Origin: Apis mellifera
Taxonomy: Eukaryota > Arthropoda > Insecta > Hymenoptera > Apidae
Direction: 5' to 3'
DNA length: 64,000 bases
Assembly (NCBI RefSeq): GCF_003254395.2
Contig: NC_037639.1
Span: 1,488,001 to 1,552,000, forward strand
Positions 23,936 through 37,190 of this stretch are shown piece by piece (within the stretch, counting starts at the first letter, position 1; each line of letters begins with the position of its first letter). A model generated the notes under the pieces. It ran no database searches, was not told the origin of the DNA, and saw only the letters and a program-made list of their open reading frames with translations. Both the position numbers and the translations under genes were made by a program.

Positions 23936-26558
23936 CTAACATGTGTGTATATATATATACATACTAAAGGTTGTATATTGAATATTATTCTGCAAAATTA
24001 TTATTATCGTTATCAATGTCAATTGGTTTGAAAACTGGCAAACAATAAAAGAAACATCTCTGAAGTGATTATTATAATCATAATTTGATGTATTAATTGA
24101 GATTAATCAGATAATTTTATAGTTCTTCTTTCTTTTTACGAGTAAAAAAAATTAATCGCCTAATTTGAAAAAAATATTTTTTATTATTATTTTTTGTTAT
24201 AATATTTATGATCTAAAGTATCTATAACTTGTTCGTTTTATAAGATTTTATCAATAAATAGAATATTTATAAAATTACTTAGAATATTACTATTATATAC
24301 GAATATTTTTAATATTTTTTTAATTCTTATTTTGACTTTTTCAAGAAATTATAATTAGAATCTGTCTATAATTATTATCTTATTGTTAACTATTAGAAAT
24401 GTCCTGACATTTAAATAAAATGTCTGTTAAAAATTAATTTTTAATGACATTTATTAAATAATACAATTATATTTTTATATAGAAACTTTACATCATTATT
24501 ATATTTTAGACGGAAGTTTTGAAGTTATATTTATATTGAATTCAAATTAATTATAACTTGTTATGTCTTGAAAAGTAAAATTAATATACATTAATATTAA
24601 CATGTCTGGAGAACGTTTGTTTGCATTTCTTTGTTAATGTTTGTACCGAAATATGCAATCTTGATTAATTATTATGATGGGAACAATAATAGAAGTTACA
24701 GTATGAATAAAAAGGAAGCAGTAAAAGAATAAATAATATGTTATTGAACTTGGATTTTAAAAAACTTTCTACATCATTATAAACTTTCTATCATTCTTAA
24801 AGTATTTCACATTCTTTATTTTTTCTTATCTTTCTTTTAGAATTGAAAAAATATTATTATTTTTAACTGGTTTTTTTATTTTCTAAGAAATATTATATAA
24901 ATTAAGTAAAATTCATATGTATCTCATATAAGTTATTTTTATTCTTTTTTTTAAAGAATTTTAATTCATTTCGGAAGTCAAGAATTTTATAGATTGTATT
25001 CTTTATCGTTACGTCGCAAAAATAAATTTTTATGTGAGTTTTTATTTTTGATAAAATCGATTTTAAAAAATAGTTTAAATAAAATCTCTATGGAATATGA
25101 ATAAATTAAGATAAGTTATTTTAGACATGAGAATAAGCATAAAATTGTTTCATTTCAATATTTATTTTTGAGAAAATTGAATTTTAAAATTTGAATACAC
25201 ACAATATCCTTATATATTTTTTCAATTTTGATTTTTTCGAAAAACGAAAATATAAACAATAAAATTTTACACTTTTTCTGCTTTTTTTTTTATATGTAGT
25301 ATTTATTATTGATAACCGCGCAAGTTTTTTGTATAAAACATCTTACATGAAACTATATTTTTGTTAATGATTTATAAATAAGTAATATATGTAAACGTCA
25401 GTTTTTCTTTAATTTTTCTTTTATTTTCTGAGATTTTCCAATCTTCTATAATCTTTCAATTCATCATGTATTTTTTGATTTTATTAGCCTATAGCAATTT
25501 AACGGACACTTCTTTTTCATTTTTTTTTCACGTCATTTTCATTGCCCTTGTTCATGTATTTCCAAGCTCAACGTTATTGTCGCTTTTAAAACTGTTTTCA
25601 TTTTTTATTCTTAATTTCTCAAAGCAAATTATGAATAAATTCATTTTTCAGTATCATAATTATGAATATATAAATTCTTCTTGATAATAAAATATTTTAA
25701 AATTAACTTATTAATTTTTTTAAAAAATTAATTTGTAATAATAATTTTTATTATTTTTTATTTTATTCATTATATTTTCCAAGATATATGTCAATAATAT
25801 ATATTTCAAATAATAATATTTATAAAATTACATAATATTATAAAAAAATAAATTTTCTAATTTTAATAGAAATCATATAAGTGATTGTGTAATAATAATA
25901 ATAATTATTATAATTATATATATACATACAGATATATAGATTAAATAGATAAAAACATAATAACATTAATTAAAAATGTTATACATTTTTTTAAAAATTA
26001 TTGATGATTAATGTATTGATTAGAATAATAATAATGTAATGATTAGAATGATAATAAGATATAATGATAATAAAAAATAAATATTAGAAATGATTTATCT
26101 TAAAAACATTTCTTAGAATTTATAATATTTTATTATGATAAAATGTATTTTTTCTTATTCTAATCTTTTTAATTTAATTTAATATCTTTTTGCATATTTA
26201 ATTATATTGAATATTTCATTCTCTTATTTTAATTAAGAAATTATATTAGAATATAATAATTTGAATAATTTTCAATATTTGAAAATAATAAATATATTGA
26301 TAATTAAATTTAAAAAAACTATTAGATATAGAAATAAAAAATTATATAACTATAAAAGATCCTTCTTATTGCATTTATTCATAATTATAAAACAGAAGAG
26401 AAAATAATTATTATATGAATCATTAACTATGAAATAATTTTCTATGCTCTCAAATTCTATTGCTCAAATTGCTCAAATTTATTGCAATTCTTATATAAAT
26501 ATATATACATAAATATATTCGTATTTTTCGTATTCGATATTTTTGAAAAATAGAAATA

Positions 26559-26615
26559 CTAGAGATTAAAATAAAGATAAAAGTGTTGAGATTTATTTAT
26601 TAAAAAAGTAATAAT
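26559..26615 (+). mobile_element. Palindromic repeat family, copy D (single arm)
   Basis: Begins CTAGAGATTAAAATAAAG and continues TTGAGATTTATTTATTAAAA, matching copies C and E at the same offset. The second arm is not visible, so the copy is truncated or too diverged. Confidence 0.4.
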
Positions 26616-27471
26616 TTTTTCCGAAATTTTCAAAGTTATAATTTTTTATAACATGTTTATATTTTTTTTTATATTGTACCTAGCTTTACTAAATATTCAG
26701 TAGTATATATCCTACATATACATAATAATATAAATTGATTTAAAATTGACGTTAAACATAAAATTTATTTTTTTCTTTTTTAAATCTTTTATGATTTTTA
26801 CGTTATTTTTTATAAGAACGAAGAAATCATATAAATATCGTAATATCGAAAAATAATGCGAATTATTATTAATAATAATGTAATCGAAATCTTGAAATTC
26901 TATAACATCTTTTTTAATGCATTACTTTTCTTATCTTATCAGTTTCAATGGTAAATATTGTCTTTATAGATATTGGTTTGAAAAAATTGCTTAAAAATAA
27001 TTTATGATTGTTATTTCTGTATAATTTTCATTTTTTATATCATTACTATTATTATTATCGTTTTAAACAATGTTTTATTATGAATTATATTAATCTCAGA
27101 TATAATCTTACTATTATACTATACTGGTACTGATTATATCATACATTTAATTTTAAATATATATGTAATTTTTTAATTTATTAATATTTCGTTGATTATT
27201 AATAAATCATTATTAATAAATTGTTTGTTATTATTGTTAAAATGTTTATAAAATAAATTATACGCGAAAATGTAGCATTTTTTTATTTGACTAATATCTA
27301 TTGGATTTGAATTATTGAAAATGACATTCAAGTTATTTATAAACGTAATATACGAAAAAATTAATGATTAATCATACATAAATATTCATGAAAGATACAT
27401 ATAATATAATATAGAATAGCTAAATACTATAAATACTATAAAAATAAAAATATATTATATCTATTATATAA

Positions 27472-27504
27472 TTTTTCTTATAATAATATCTATTATAAGA
27501 AAAA
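27472..27504. repeat. Perfect 14-bp hairpin, 5-nt loop
   Basis: TTTTTCTTATAATA, loop ATATC, TATTATAAGAAAAA, with no mismatch. It is AT-rich but asymmetric enough to be a genuine foldback. Confidence 0.65.
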
Positions 27505-30500
27505 AAGTTAAGGAAAAAAATTTTTGTTCAAGATATTATTTATCTTATAAAAAAATTTATCCAAATTAAAAATTTTGATTTTAAAAGTTTATGTAAATGT
27601 AAATATCCTACATTATTATATATGTAGAGTAATTATTTTTACAAAAATAAAATTAATTAATCCTCAAAATTTAGCAATTTTTCATATTTTAAATCTACTT
27701 TTGAAATAAAAATTATTTTATTATTTTATTTTTAGAAAAGAATAAAACATTAAAACTTGAATATTATTGAAATCTTTCTTTATTTCATATTATTATAGAT
27801 TTACATATAACAAAATAAAAAAAGAGAAGTTTTAAAATCGCATCAAAATGATTACATGACTAAGAATAAAAATTTCTTCTATATATGTATATATGTATAA
27901 GTTATAATATACTCACAAACAAAATTTTCGTTAGTTTTGATAATATAACGCGTTAATTAAAATTGCATAAGGTGATAAAAATGTTCTGTGATTGATTGTA
28001 TTTCGATATGATATTATTTAATGTAACATAAATATATGTGTTACAGTTTTCTTTTAGGATATATTTTTATTTGTTTTTTCTTTTTACTATAATAAATATT
28101 GATTGATAGCTACTACAATCTTTATTAAAAAAAAATTAAAAAGTAATTAACTATAGGATTGATATTTGAAAAATTAATTCGATACTTAAAAATTATAAAA
28201 AAAATTTATGTAAACATATATTTATAGTTTTGTATTTCTTTTTATGCAAAAAATATCCAAAATTATCCAAAATTATGTATTAATTAAATTATATATCTTA
28301 TAATTCAATAGATATCTTATCATTAATTTCTTTCAATATAATGTTATTTGTAACATAATTTCGTAATATTATTTAAAATTATTGTAAATCTTGTTCAATT
28401 TTATAAGTATTTTAACGCTTTTTATAGGTACTAGATACAATGGATACAATAGATTTCAAATTAATCAATATAAGTAAACATCCAATGAATTTATTTCAAA
28501 GAATAAATATATCATGTAACATATATATGTACATAATATTGAAGATCAAATTTTCCTAATCTTTTTGAATTAATAATACATCTTATCAATTAATAATGAT
28601 TTTATATAATTACAATTGTTAAGAAAAAAATTTTTATTTAATGATAAAAGATATATTATAGTTTAAAAACATTTATTTAAAAAGGAAAATCGTCGACAAA
28701 AATATTTTTCTTATACCATCATTTTGTAAAGATAATTATTGAATTATGAATATTTATAAATATGAAATAAATACTTGTACATATACACTGATATAAATAT
28801 ATCAATAAAGATTTAATAACAAAAATTTAGCAATATTTTTTCCTCTTGTATCATATAATTTAATTACATTTTATAATACGATAAATTAAATCAAATCAAA
28901 CGAACATTAAAATGAAGAGATAACGCTAAACAGTTTTGCTATGACAAATTTATTTGCTTCTGATGTTCTTTTATCTATGTACATTAATTAAAAGATATAG
29001 AAAACAAAGAAAACAATAAACAGTAACATTAAACATTATTATTTGTTTCTAATAAAAAATATTTCTAAAAAATTAAGTTTAAAAATTACATAATTCATTC
29101 AAGTAATTCTAATATATTATTATTATTTAAGATACATATAGTTATTTTATTTATAAATTAATTCAAATTGATGGAATAAACATATATATTCTAAAATATA
29201 CATAAATATGCGAAATATATTGTGTATAATGCATTGTGATGTATGTGTATGTAATGCATGTGTATAATGCATATAAATACAAAATAAATATTTTGTACAA
29301 TCTCTTAATTACATAACAAATTTTTATTTTAAAAATATATTTTTTTTGTAATTATTTCAATAAATGATTATTAAAATAATTAAAAATAAGAAAACATACA
29401 TGAACGAGAAATTTCAAGATTTAATTAGAAATAAAAAAAACTATTTTGTTATCTAAATTACTATTCTGTTCTATATCATTGTTTATCATTAGAAAACTAT
29501 ATAGTTTTTTTTTTAATTTAAATTATATTAAATGTATTTAAAACATTTATGTAATATTTATATAATATCAATCTTAATTTTTCTTATAATAATTATAAAA
29601 TATTTGACTCATTATATTCACATACATAAATTTTCATATATTATATTATTGATTTTTAATTTCAAATTTTATTTTATTTGTATTTTTGAACAAAAAATTT
29701 TTATAAAAAATTTTTTCTTCAGAATTTAACACTTACTAAAAAAAAATGTTTTGTGTATATATTTTACTTTTATTATACATTATATTATTTTTATTATATT
29801 ATTTATATTATTTTTATTATTATTTTTATATATTGTATCTTCATTAAGAAAATAAATTTTTGAAGTAGATAAGTAGAAATAAATATTTTTCTTTACGATT
29901 TTGTAAATAAATTTTTTTTAAAATAATAGTTAATATCAACTCACAGAAATTATAATATTTTGAAGCAATTCACAGAAATATAAAATAATATTATAAATAA
30001 TAGTATACATTTTAAATAAGTAACTCTTGATAAGTATAAGTAACATAATTACAGTAGAATATTAAAATTATATTAATATATACAATAAAAATAAAAAAAA
30101 TAGAGTAAAAAATAGAACATAGTAATTTTTTAATTTATTATTTAATAATTATTATATTTATGTAGTAATTATTTATTTTTAATTAAATGAAAAATATAAA
30201 TATTTTATTTCTATTGAAATATTTAATTATTAATATTTAATATTTAATAATAAAATTGAATTGAATTAAAATAATTCGAATTGAAATAAAATTTGTTAAA
30301 CAATTATCTACTTATTAATTTCAATTTTGAAATATATTTTTATTGTTTTGATAACAATTGTTTTGATAACATTTCTCTTTATAAGCAGTTGTGCAATTGT
30401 TTTCAAATTATGTTTTGATTTTTGAATTATTCGTAAAAAATTTATGCTATACTATAAATAATGACTAAAGATAAAAAATTGATAAATATACAATGTATTT

Positions 30501-31084
30501 GTGTTGTTTATATTTCTATTTATAATTTATATAAAACAGTAAAAAAATGTGAATATATTACGATAAATGTATTCTATATATATGAAATACTATGAAATAT
30601 TTGTATATTAATATATTTTCAAATATAAGCACAATTCAGTAATATAGTTTTTTCTAGAATAATTTGAAAAATAAATCCAACCATCAGATATTGAATAGAA
30701 AGAAGTGGCTCAAAATAATATTCTGAACAACATATCTTAAAGCCATTGAAATTAGTACTAATTTTTCGATAAATTTACTTCTGACTATAAAGTAAATATT
30801 ATATTTGTGATTTACATTACATTAAATGAAATACTATTTTCAAATAGAATTTGTTTATATAAATATTTATATTTTTTAAATATTGTTTTAATTTATTTTA
30901 AATTTTCTCAAATCTTTTTTGTGATATACAAGTATCGATTATGAAAAGTGTTTTATCACTACTCTTTACCGAGAAATTATATTCATAGAAGTACAAGTTA
31001 AGCTATGCGTTGTGACTTATTTCGAGATAAATCTTCCAGAATTAATCCGAAATATAAATTTTATACATTATATTTTTCGCATAA

Positions 31085-31154
31085 TGAAGAATTTTATTTT
31101 TTATCTCTATTTATTTTCTATATTTTAATATCTATTTTGTATTTACAGGTGAGT
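31085..31154 (+). promoter_or_regulatory. Candidate recursive (ratchet) splice site
   Basis: A T/C-rich tract with no AG for about 55 bases ends in ATTTACAG (AG at 31147-31148) and is followed with no gap by GTGAGT (31149-31154). An acceptor abutting a near-consensus donor is the structure of recursive splice sites that subdivide very long insect introns. A plausible upstream donor lies at 1601 on the same strand, about 29.5 kb away, in the size range where ratcheting is used. All parts are read directly; use in vivo is inferred. The alternative is an ordinary exon that happens to start GTGAGT. Confidence 0.5.
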
Positions 31155-31238
31155 CCTGTATTATTATTGAGAGGTGCTGCTACGGAAACGATAAGTCTGC
31201 GAGCCCATTGTGAAGTTTACAAAGGTTACGCTTTGAGG
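31149..31238 (+). other. Candidate 90-nt exon (possible recursive-splice exon)
   Basis: Between the acceptor ending at 31148 and a second donor (TTTGAGG|GTAAAGTA, GT at 31239-31240) lie exactly 90 bases with no stop in one frame. The frame reads VSPVLLLRGAATETISLRAH and continues CEVYKGYALR. Composition rises well above the flanks within these limits only. I do not recognise the peptide. It may be a coding cassette exon of 30 codons or the cryptic exon needed for exon definition at a ratchet point. A frame running upstream to 31005 is open by chance through intron-like sequence. Confidence 0.45.
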
Positions 31239-31324
31239 GTAAAGTATAATAGACTTTCTCGATATGTTTATATATATATATATAAAACATAATATATATA
31301 TATAAAATATATATAAATATATGT

Positions 31325-31445
31325 AAAAATTCATTGATTTTTAACATAATAACATATGTTTTAATATATATTATGTTTTAATATATTTTTAATATAATGT
31401 TTTAATATATATAATATATATTATATTAAAAATCAATGAATTTTT
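31325..31445. repeat. Inverted repeat, perfect 20-bp arms
   Basis: AAAAATTCATTGATTTTTAA at 31325-31344 is exactly complementary to TTAAAAATCAATGAATTTTT at 31426-31445. The inner sequence also pairs imperfectly (ATAAT/ATTAT words, ATGTTTTAATATAT copies). It begins less than 90 bases after the candidate exon's donor, so an RNA hairpin there could affect splicing. Confidence 0.75.
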
Positions 31446-32190
31446 TATTTTAACTCAATACAAATATTATTTCATACGAAAATAATATTTTATTATTTTT
31501 TCGATTATATATATTTATTCTTTAAAATTTATTAATAGATCCATAAAATAATAATTACGAAATAAATTTAATAAAATATTTGTTGTTGGTGAATCTTATT
31601 ATAAACTTTATGATAATGAAATATAAATACTATTCATAAAAATATATTTAATAATACATTTTAGGATATAAATAATTAACATTATGATTATAATGTGATA
31701 TTGATATAGATAATTAGGCATTTGTATTTTAATAATAAACATTATTATTTTTTATTAATTTTTATATAAGTTTGTTTTGATCATTAAACAATAACAATAA
31801 CATAATGTTATTGAAAATTAAATAGAATAATTTGTTATTATATCAAAATAAAAAATAATATATTAAAATAATAGATAATTTATTGCACAAATTTAAGAAA
31901 AATTTCCTTTAATTTAATATATATATATATATATATTATATACAATTTATTATTATGGTGTTATTAATATTATACCCGAGTTCATCAAAATTTACATATT
32001 TTATCAGTTAATTATTTCACATATGTTAAAAAATTTAATAAAAAGATGCATTCTTTTATGTAAAATTATATTAATTTTTATATAATTTTTTAAGCTATAA
32101 CAAGTTAATATGATTATATTTAAAATTAATAAGAATTAATTTTGTGACATAGATATAATCACAAAATATCTCTTAATTGAAAAAAAATTT
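31446..32190. other. AT-rich spacer
   Basis: Nothing beyond A/T words and an (AT)n stretch at about 31916-31936. Confidence 0.6.
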
Positions 32191-32510
32191 CACGAAAGAG
32201 TATATTTGGTCTGATAACAAGTAATAGCCGCCGCATATTATTATGTGAAGGATACGTGCATGGAATATCACATGGTCGCAACAACGCGCTTCGCTCTCTC
32301 GGGGCTACCATCAATTATTCGATGCGCGCTGCCTTCTGCATTTCTCGCCGTGAGCACTTCTTACTCTCCTTAATCACCGTAGGGCAGGTCAGTGCACCTG
32401 ACGAACATTTTACGGCCTTGCTCGACATGCCATTTAATCGCTGCTGCTTTACGCACACTTCCATAAGCGAAGGAATCGATTAATCTCGTAACTAACTATC
32501 AACTATCTTT
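32190..32510. promoter_or_regulatory. Prominent GC-rich islet with nuclear-receptor-like site
   Basis: One of the GC-richest interior patches, with GCCGCCGC, ACAACGCGCTTCGCTCTC, GATGCGCGCTGCC, CACCGTAGGGCAGG and TCGATTAATC. It contains the inverted repeat described in the next entry. A 75-codon plus-strand frame (32256-32483) crosses it without recognisable domain. GGGCAG|GTCAGT could act as a donor. I favour an enhancer or alternative promoter, with an exon as the alternative. Confidence 0.45.
32386..32398. promoter_or_regulatory. IR-1 ecdysone-response-element-like site
   Basis: AGGTCA, G, TGCACC is an inverted repeat of nuclear-receptor half-sites with a one-base spacer. The right half TGCACC is the variant form seen in known ecdysone elements of the TGCACT type. 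It lies inside a GC islet. EcR/USP binding is inferred from pattern only. Confidence 0.35.
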
Positions 32511-32810
32511 CGTCTAGTGAATAAGTTTAGCAAAGGGAGAACCAAAATATCGCTTTCGATGCTATAACGTAATTAATAAATCCATGAATATTTCTTCATT
32601 TTAAGCTACATTATCGTTTTCGATTTCAATTTTTTATTTCATTTTCATTCTTTTATAAATTAGTAGTAAAAATCGATAGTATTAAATGGAAAATATATAT
32701 CGTTATATCGATTTTTTTTTAATGCACAGTATATATTTATATAACAAATATATAAACAAATATATACTTTATATGTTAATATATTCATGAAATATCTGTG
32801 GACAATTGAT

Positions 32811-33045
32811 TTTAGAGATTAAAAGTTGGTATACAGAAATATCGATTGAGATTTATTTATTAAATTATAAGTAATTTATTAAATTTAAGTCTATTTATAA
32901 ATTGATTTATTATTATTTATAATTTAAATTAAATAAAGCAAGATGAAAACAAAATGTAATAAAAAGAGAATAATTTCACTTTATCTTTGTCTCAGCCATT
33001 TAATATGAATTTAAATTATTTACAATTTAATAAATCTCAAATAAT
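32811..33045. mobile_element. Palindromic repeat family, copy C
   Basis: The left side begins TTAGAGATTAAAAGTTGG and continues TATACAGAAATATCGATTG, then GATTTATTTATTAAATTATA. The right side read on the minus strand from 33040 is TTTGAGATTTATTAAATTG with GGCTGAGACAAAGATAAAG. Between them lies a partial second left arm ending AAAGCAAGATGAAAAC. So this copy is a palindrome with an internal duplication of the arm. Confidence 0.6.
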
Positions 33046-33754
33046 AATACACAATATACAATATACAATATATATAAATATATAATAATAATATATATAA
33101 TAAGTATATATAATAATGTGAAACTGACCGATCTTTTATGCATTCTCGTGAATGATATTTGACAAATAGCATATAACTTCCACATTTGAATGCCGAATTT
33201 TGATATCTTTCGTCACTGATAAATTGGAATATTTTTATTATTGGAATATTTATTATTATAATAAATAACTTAAAAAAACAATTTAAAATTAAACGAAAAT
33301 ATAAATAATCAAAAAAAATATTAATATTACTACAAATTTTAGTATTTTAACATTATTTAATATTAAAATTGTATAATACTGTAATTGTTAAATATGAAAT
33401 ATTTCATCATGTCTAATCTTTTTTTGTTATGTATCTGTTTTATTTTATTATGTAAATAATCTACAGATTTTATATAAATTCATAAGTTATTATAATACTG
33501 AAAAACAATTTGCAGTTTTCTAAATAATTCATTTTATGCTTTAAAACAAAACAATAACTAATTAATTTACTTATTCCTCTGTTTTAAAACGATCTTTCAA
33601 AATATATAATATAAATTCTTTATATCTTTTTTTTTTCATTTATATATTTTTGCTATTTCATATCATAATTAATCTTTAAGAAAATCCAATTTTGATATAA
33701 AAATATTTAAAACTCTAAAAACATTCTATATATTTTTATTCCTATAATTCATCT

Positions 33755-34000
33755 GTATAGTCTCTTTCTTTACTTTTTCTTTTTCATTCTTTTTCTTTCT
33801 TCTTTCTTCCTCCTCTTTCGTCTTCTTTGACTCGCGGCAACTTGGTTGTTGCCCTGCGAACCCTCGGTCATCTTCTTTTTCAACCTTTTACATTCCCGAA
33901 GCCTTGAGAACGCGAAGTCGGCGCACTTACACGATCCTTTTCCGAGGTTAGACTTTTATGAACGTGATCTGTAAGATCTTGCCTAAAGTAATTACATTCT
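33755..34000 (+). other. Polypyrimidine tract plus GC-richer islet
   Basis: About 75 bases of CTTT/TTCTTCC are followed by CTCGCGGCAACTTGGTTG and GCGAACCCTCGG, ending near a TCT|GTAAGA donor-like site (33970). GGCAAC-ttggtt-GTTGCC at 33836-33853 is a perfect inverted repeat of the RFX-type half-site. The pyrimidine tract could serve a downstream acceptor such as CCCGAAG near 33902, giving a small exon, but no reading frame is convincing. Confidence 0.3.
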
Positions 34001-35664
34001 CTGAACAGAAATCAGATTTTTCTAATACTTTCTATTTTGCTATAAAATTTTTCTTCAATTGTAATTATCAAAAATTAATAATTAAAGTATTAAACGAAAG
34101 CTAAAATTTTGTCATCGATCATTGTTTGTATCTAATTTTTGTTAGAAATAAATTGTGGATGAACATTTTATCAAAAAATAAGATTGAAAAATCATTTTTA
34201 TACAATAAATAGATTATCCGATGATCGAGAAATATAAATGTTTGAATAAAGAAAAAGAAAAAGAAATTTAAATAATAAAATATTGCTATTCATTTTCAGA
34301 AAATAGATAAATATTAATTACAAATGAAATTTCGAAATTTCAAATTATTTTATTTTAATTCAAAAATATAATTGTTAAAATGCATAACTTTTTTATGGCA
34401 AATTAATTCGATAACTTTATTTCTTTTGACTCTCATATTTTCAGCTTTCTGACAACGTCAAACCTTTCAAAATATTGAAATATCACATAAATATTTCATC
34501 ATTATCATTATATCATTTATATATATTTCCAAATTATTATTTGATGTATATATAATAATAATAAGATCAATATAAAAAGTTTCATTGCATTGATTCATAT
34601 TTATAGCTACATTTTTCTCATTCTCAAATTTTTATTTCATATTCTATTCTCATAATTAGTACTACATATTTTTATTCGTGCTACTAGATTAAATCCTTGC
34701 TAATTTTTAGAAGAAATTGCGTCGTATATGGATCGCTTTAGATAGAACTGTTTACATGTGAAACGTGCTCGGATAATGAAACATTCGAACAGTAGGAAAT
34801 TATGTTTTTTTATAGAATAATATCTTCATGAACATTGAAATTTTTTAATAATTATAAAAAAATTATTTTAAATATATTGAGCAAATAAAAGCAAAATAAT
34901 AATAAAATAATAATATGATAGCTTACATACTTCATAAAGCAATTGGTAAATATTAATTAGTTGGATTAAAGATAAAAAAATATATAATTCTAAATATATA
35001 AATATAAATACATGATATAAAATAAAGTCATTTTATTAATTAATATCCATTAATCGATATTCATTCTTTCCTAATATATTTATTTTTTTTAAATAAGCAT
35101 ATATAATATTTTGATTCGTAGCTATATAATAAACTAGATATTTGCTACGTCAAAATGAAATCAAAAATATTTAGAATATTAAACAAAAAACAATTAGATA
35201 TATTTCGATTAATTAAATATATCAATAATATTTCATATTATTTGATATATTTGTAATATTATTTTTTAGAAAGTATATTATTATTCATTTTTTATGCTTT
35301 TTGTACTTTTGTAATTCTATATTTATAATGTTATATATTTATAATGTTTCAAATATGATTATTATTATTATTTATTTACTAATAATAATAAATTATATTT
35401 ATATTCACAAATATGTATATGAATTCCGATGTTTAACTTTAAAATTTATTTCTTTCTGACAATTGAACTATATACCTATAAAATTTATAAAAAATTTTAT
35501 ATTATTATTAGGGAAGTATTTAAAAGATTTTTTTATTCCTAATATTGCTTTTTTTTGTAATTATTATCTTTTTATACGTATGATAAATGAATTGGAAATA
35601 GAAAGAAATGAATAAAAATCAGAAACAGAAATATATTGTGGAATTTAGTAACCAAAGTTTCAAT

Positions 35665-35689
35665 GTTACATTAATTCAAACGAACATTA
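35665..35689 (+). repeat. 25-bp dispersed repeat, copy 1
   Basis: Identical over 25 bases to 37191-37215. The core TTCAAACGAACATTA includes CG dinucleotides, so the identity is not a low-complexity effect. A 15-base relative lies at 28896-28910. Confidence 0.6.
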
Positions 35690-37190
35690 TTTTAAATAAA
35701 TAACTGTTGTAACATGATATTTGTTTATTTCTCTTTTACTTATTATCGAATGATTTCGTAATTGGAATTTGTTAAAAAATTCTCTACATCATCAGTAATA
35801 AAAATATAATATGTAATTAACAAAAATCTGAAAATCTTTTTGTAAGAAAAAAATTATTATTGTATATTATAATTTTTCTATTTTACAGCTTTCTTAATCT
35901 ATAACAACTTTTTCTTAAAAGATTTTTCCTTTTCTATCTTTAAAAATAACGAAGACATTCAAGATATAACTCTCTTTTACTTTTTATATTTTAGATTTTG
36001 CCAAAGATCAATATAACAATAACGAAAATACAGAAAGCTTTTATACAACATTGCATTTAATAAGGTAAAAGTAGATAATTCCGTCGTGTTTTCCTTGTTT
36101 GTTTCTTCTCTCTCATGTGCAAATGATTATCTTTCCAAAACAAATAATATTCAGTCTCTGATTTCTATACTTTGTATTCATAATAAATATAGATAATAAC
36201 AAATATACTTTGTATACTCGTATCACAGTATAAATATTAAAAGCAAACGTTATTTATAATATCTTAAATGTTATTTATAGTTCTTAATAATATAAATCGT
36301 TATTTAAATATTAAAGAAAAATGAAGAAAATATATAAATACAATTAAATATTTGTTATAAAAATATCCGATATATTACAAAATCGAAAATAAAAATAAAT
36401 AAATATTTACGATGATAATTTTTATAGAAAATTATTTGATTCGAAATTCTTTTCGATCAATAATATATTTGAACAGTTTGACATTTTAAAAATGTTGATT
36501 TCTTTTTTATAATAAATGTTATTAATGTTAATAATCAAAACCATTCTTTAATAATTATTGTTTAATAAAACAATACTGTGTGGATAATGGATCGTATGGA
36601 TAACACATATAGTTATATATAAATCATTTAATTTTTCCATCTAAATTTATTATGTAAATTATTTGTTGTATAAAAAAATATTTCAAACAAAAATTTTTTG
36701 ATATTAAAGAATAAATATAATAATTAGTAATAATTAATTTTATATATTAAAAATTAAGTTAAATTATATATAATATTTAACTATGTAATTTTAAAAAATG
36801 TTAAATTAATAAACTGAATGAGAAACAATTTTAAAGATATTATATGGAAAATAAATATCAAAAAGATATTATATGGAATTAAAAAACAATTTTACAATTT
36901 AATAATTACAGAAATATTTTTTAATTAATTTTTAATTTATATACGAAATACGATTCATTATGATTAAAATGATCAACCATTTGATATATATGTTCTTTAT
37001 GATATTTCATGTCTTCAAATATCGTGGATAATTTATGATAAACTTCATTTTTTAGATATCGCTACAGAAATTAATCAAGTAATATCAAATCCCAAACTGA
37101 ATCGTTCATAAAATAGAATTGTTCTTTCCATTATTTCTAAAAAGTATCTTGATAATTATATTTTAATATAATTTAATAAATTTTTAATAA

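Larger units (their letters stand above)
24000..31000. other. Long AT-rich tract, no gene seen
   Basis: The most monotonous part of the window, with no islet of more than about 60 bases. It holds repeat-family copy D, a perfect hairpin at 27472-27504, GTGTATAATGCAT direct repeats near 29220-29275 and a CAAACGAACATTA motif shared with two later loci. Frames at 25466 and 29532 are Phe/Ile/Leu-rich chance products. Confidence 0.6.

Noticed and set aside
28415..28440. TTTTTATAG|GTACTAG as a recursive splice site
   Set aside because: Weak CAG position and a non-consensus donor after GTA; chance match in T-rich DNA.
29532..29729. Membrane-protein-like frame of Phe/Ile/Leu/Tyr
   Set aside because: AT-rich DNA translates to hydrophobic residues by composition; there is no start context or islet.
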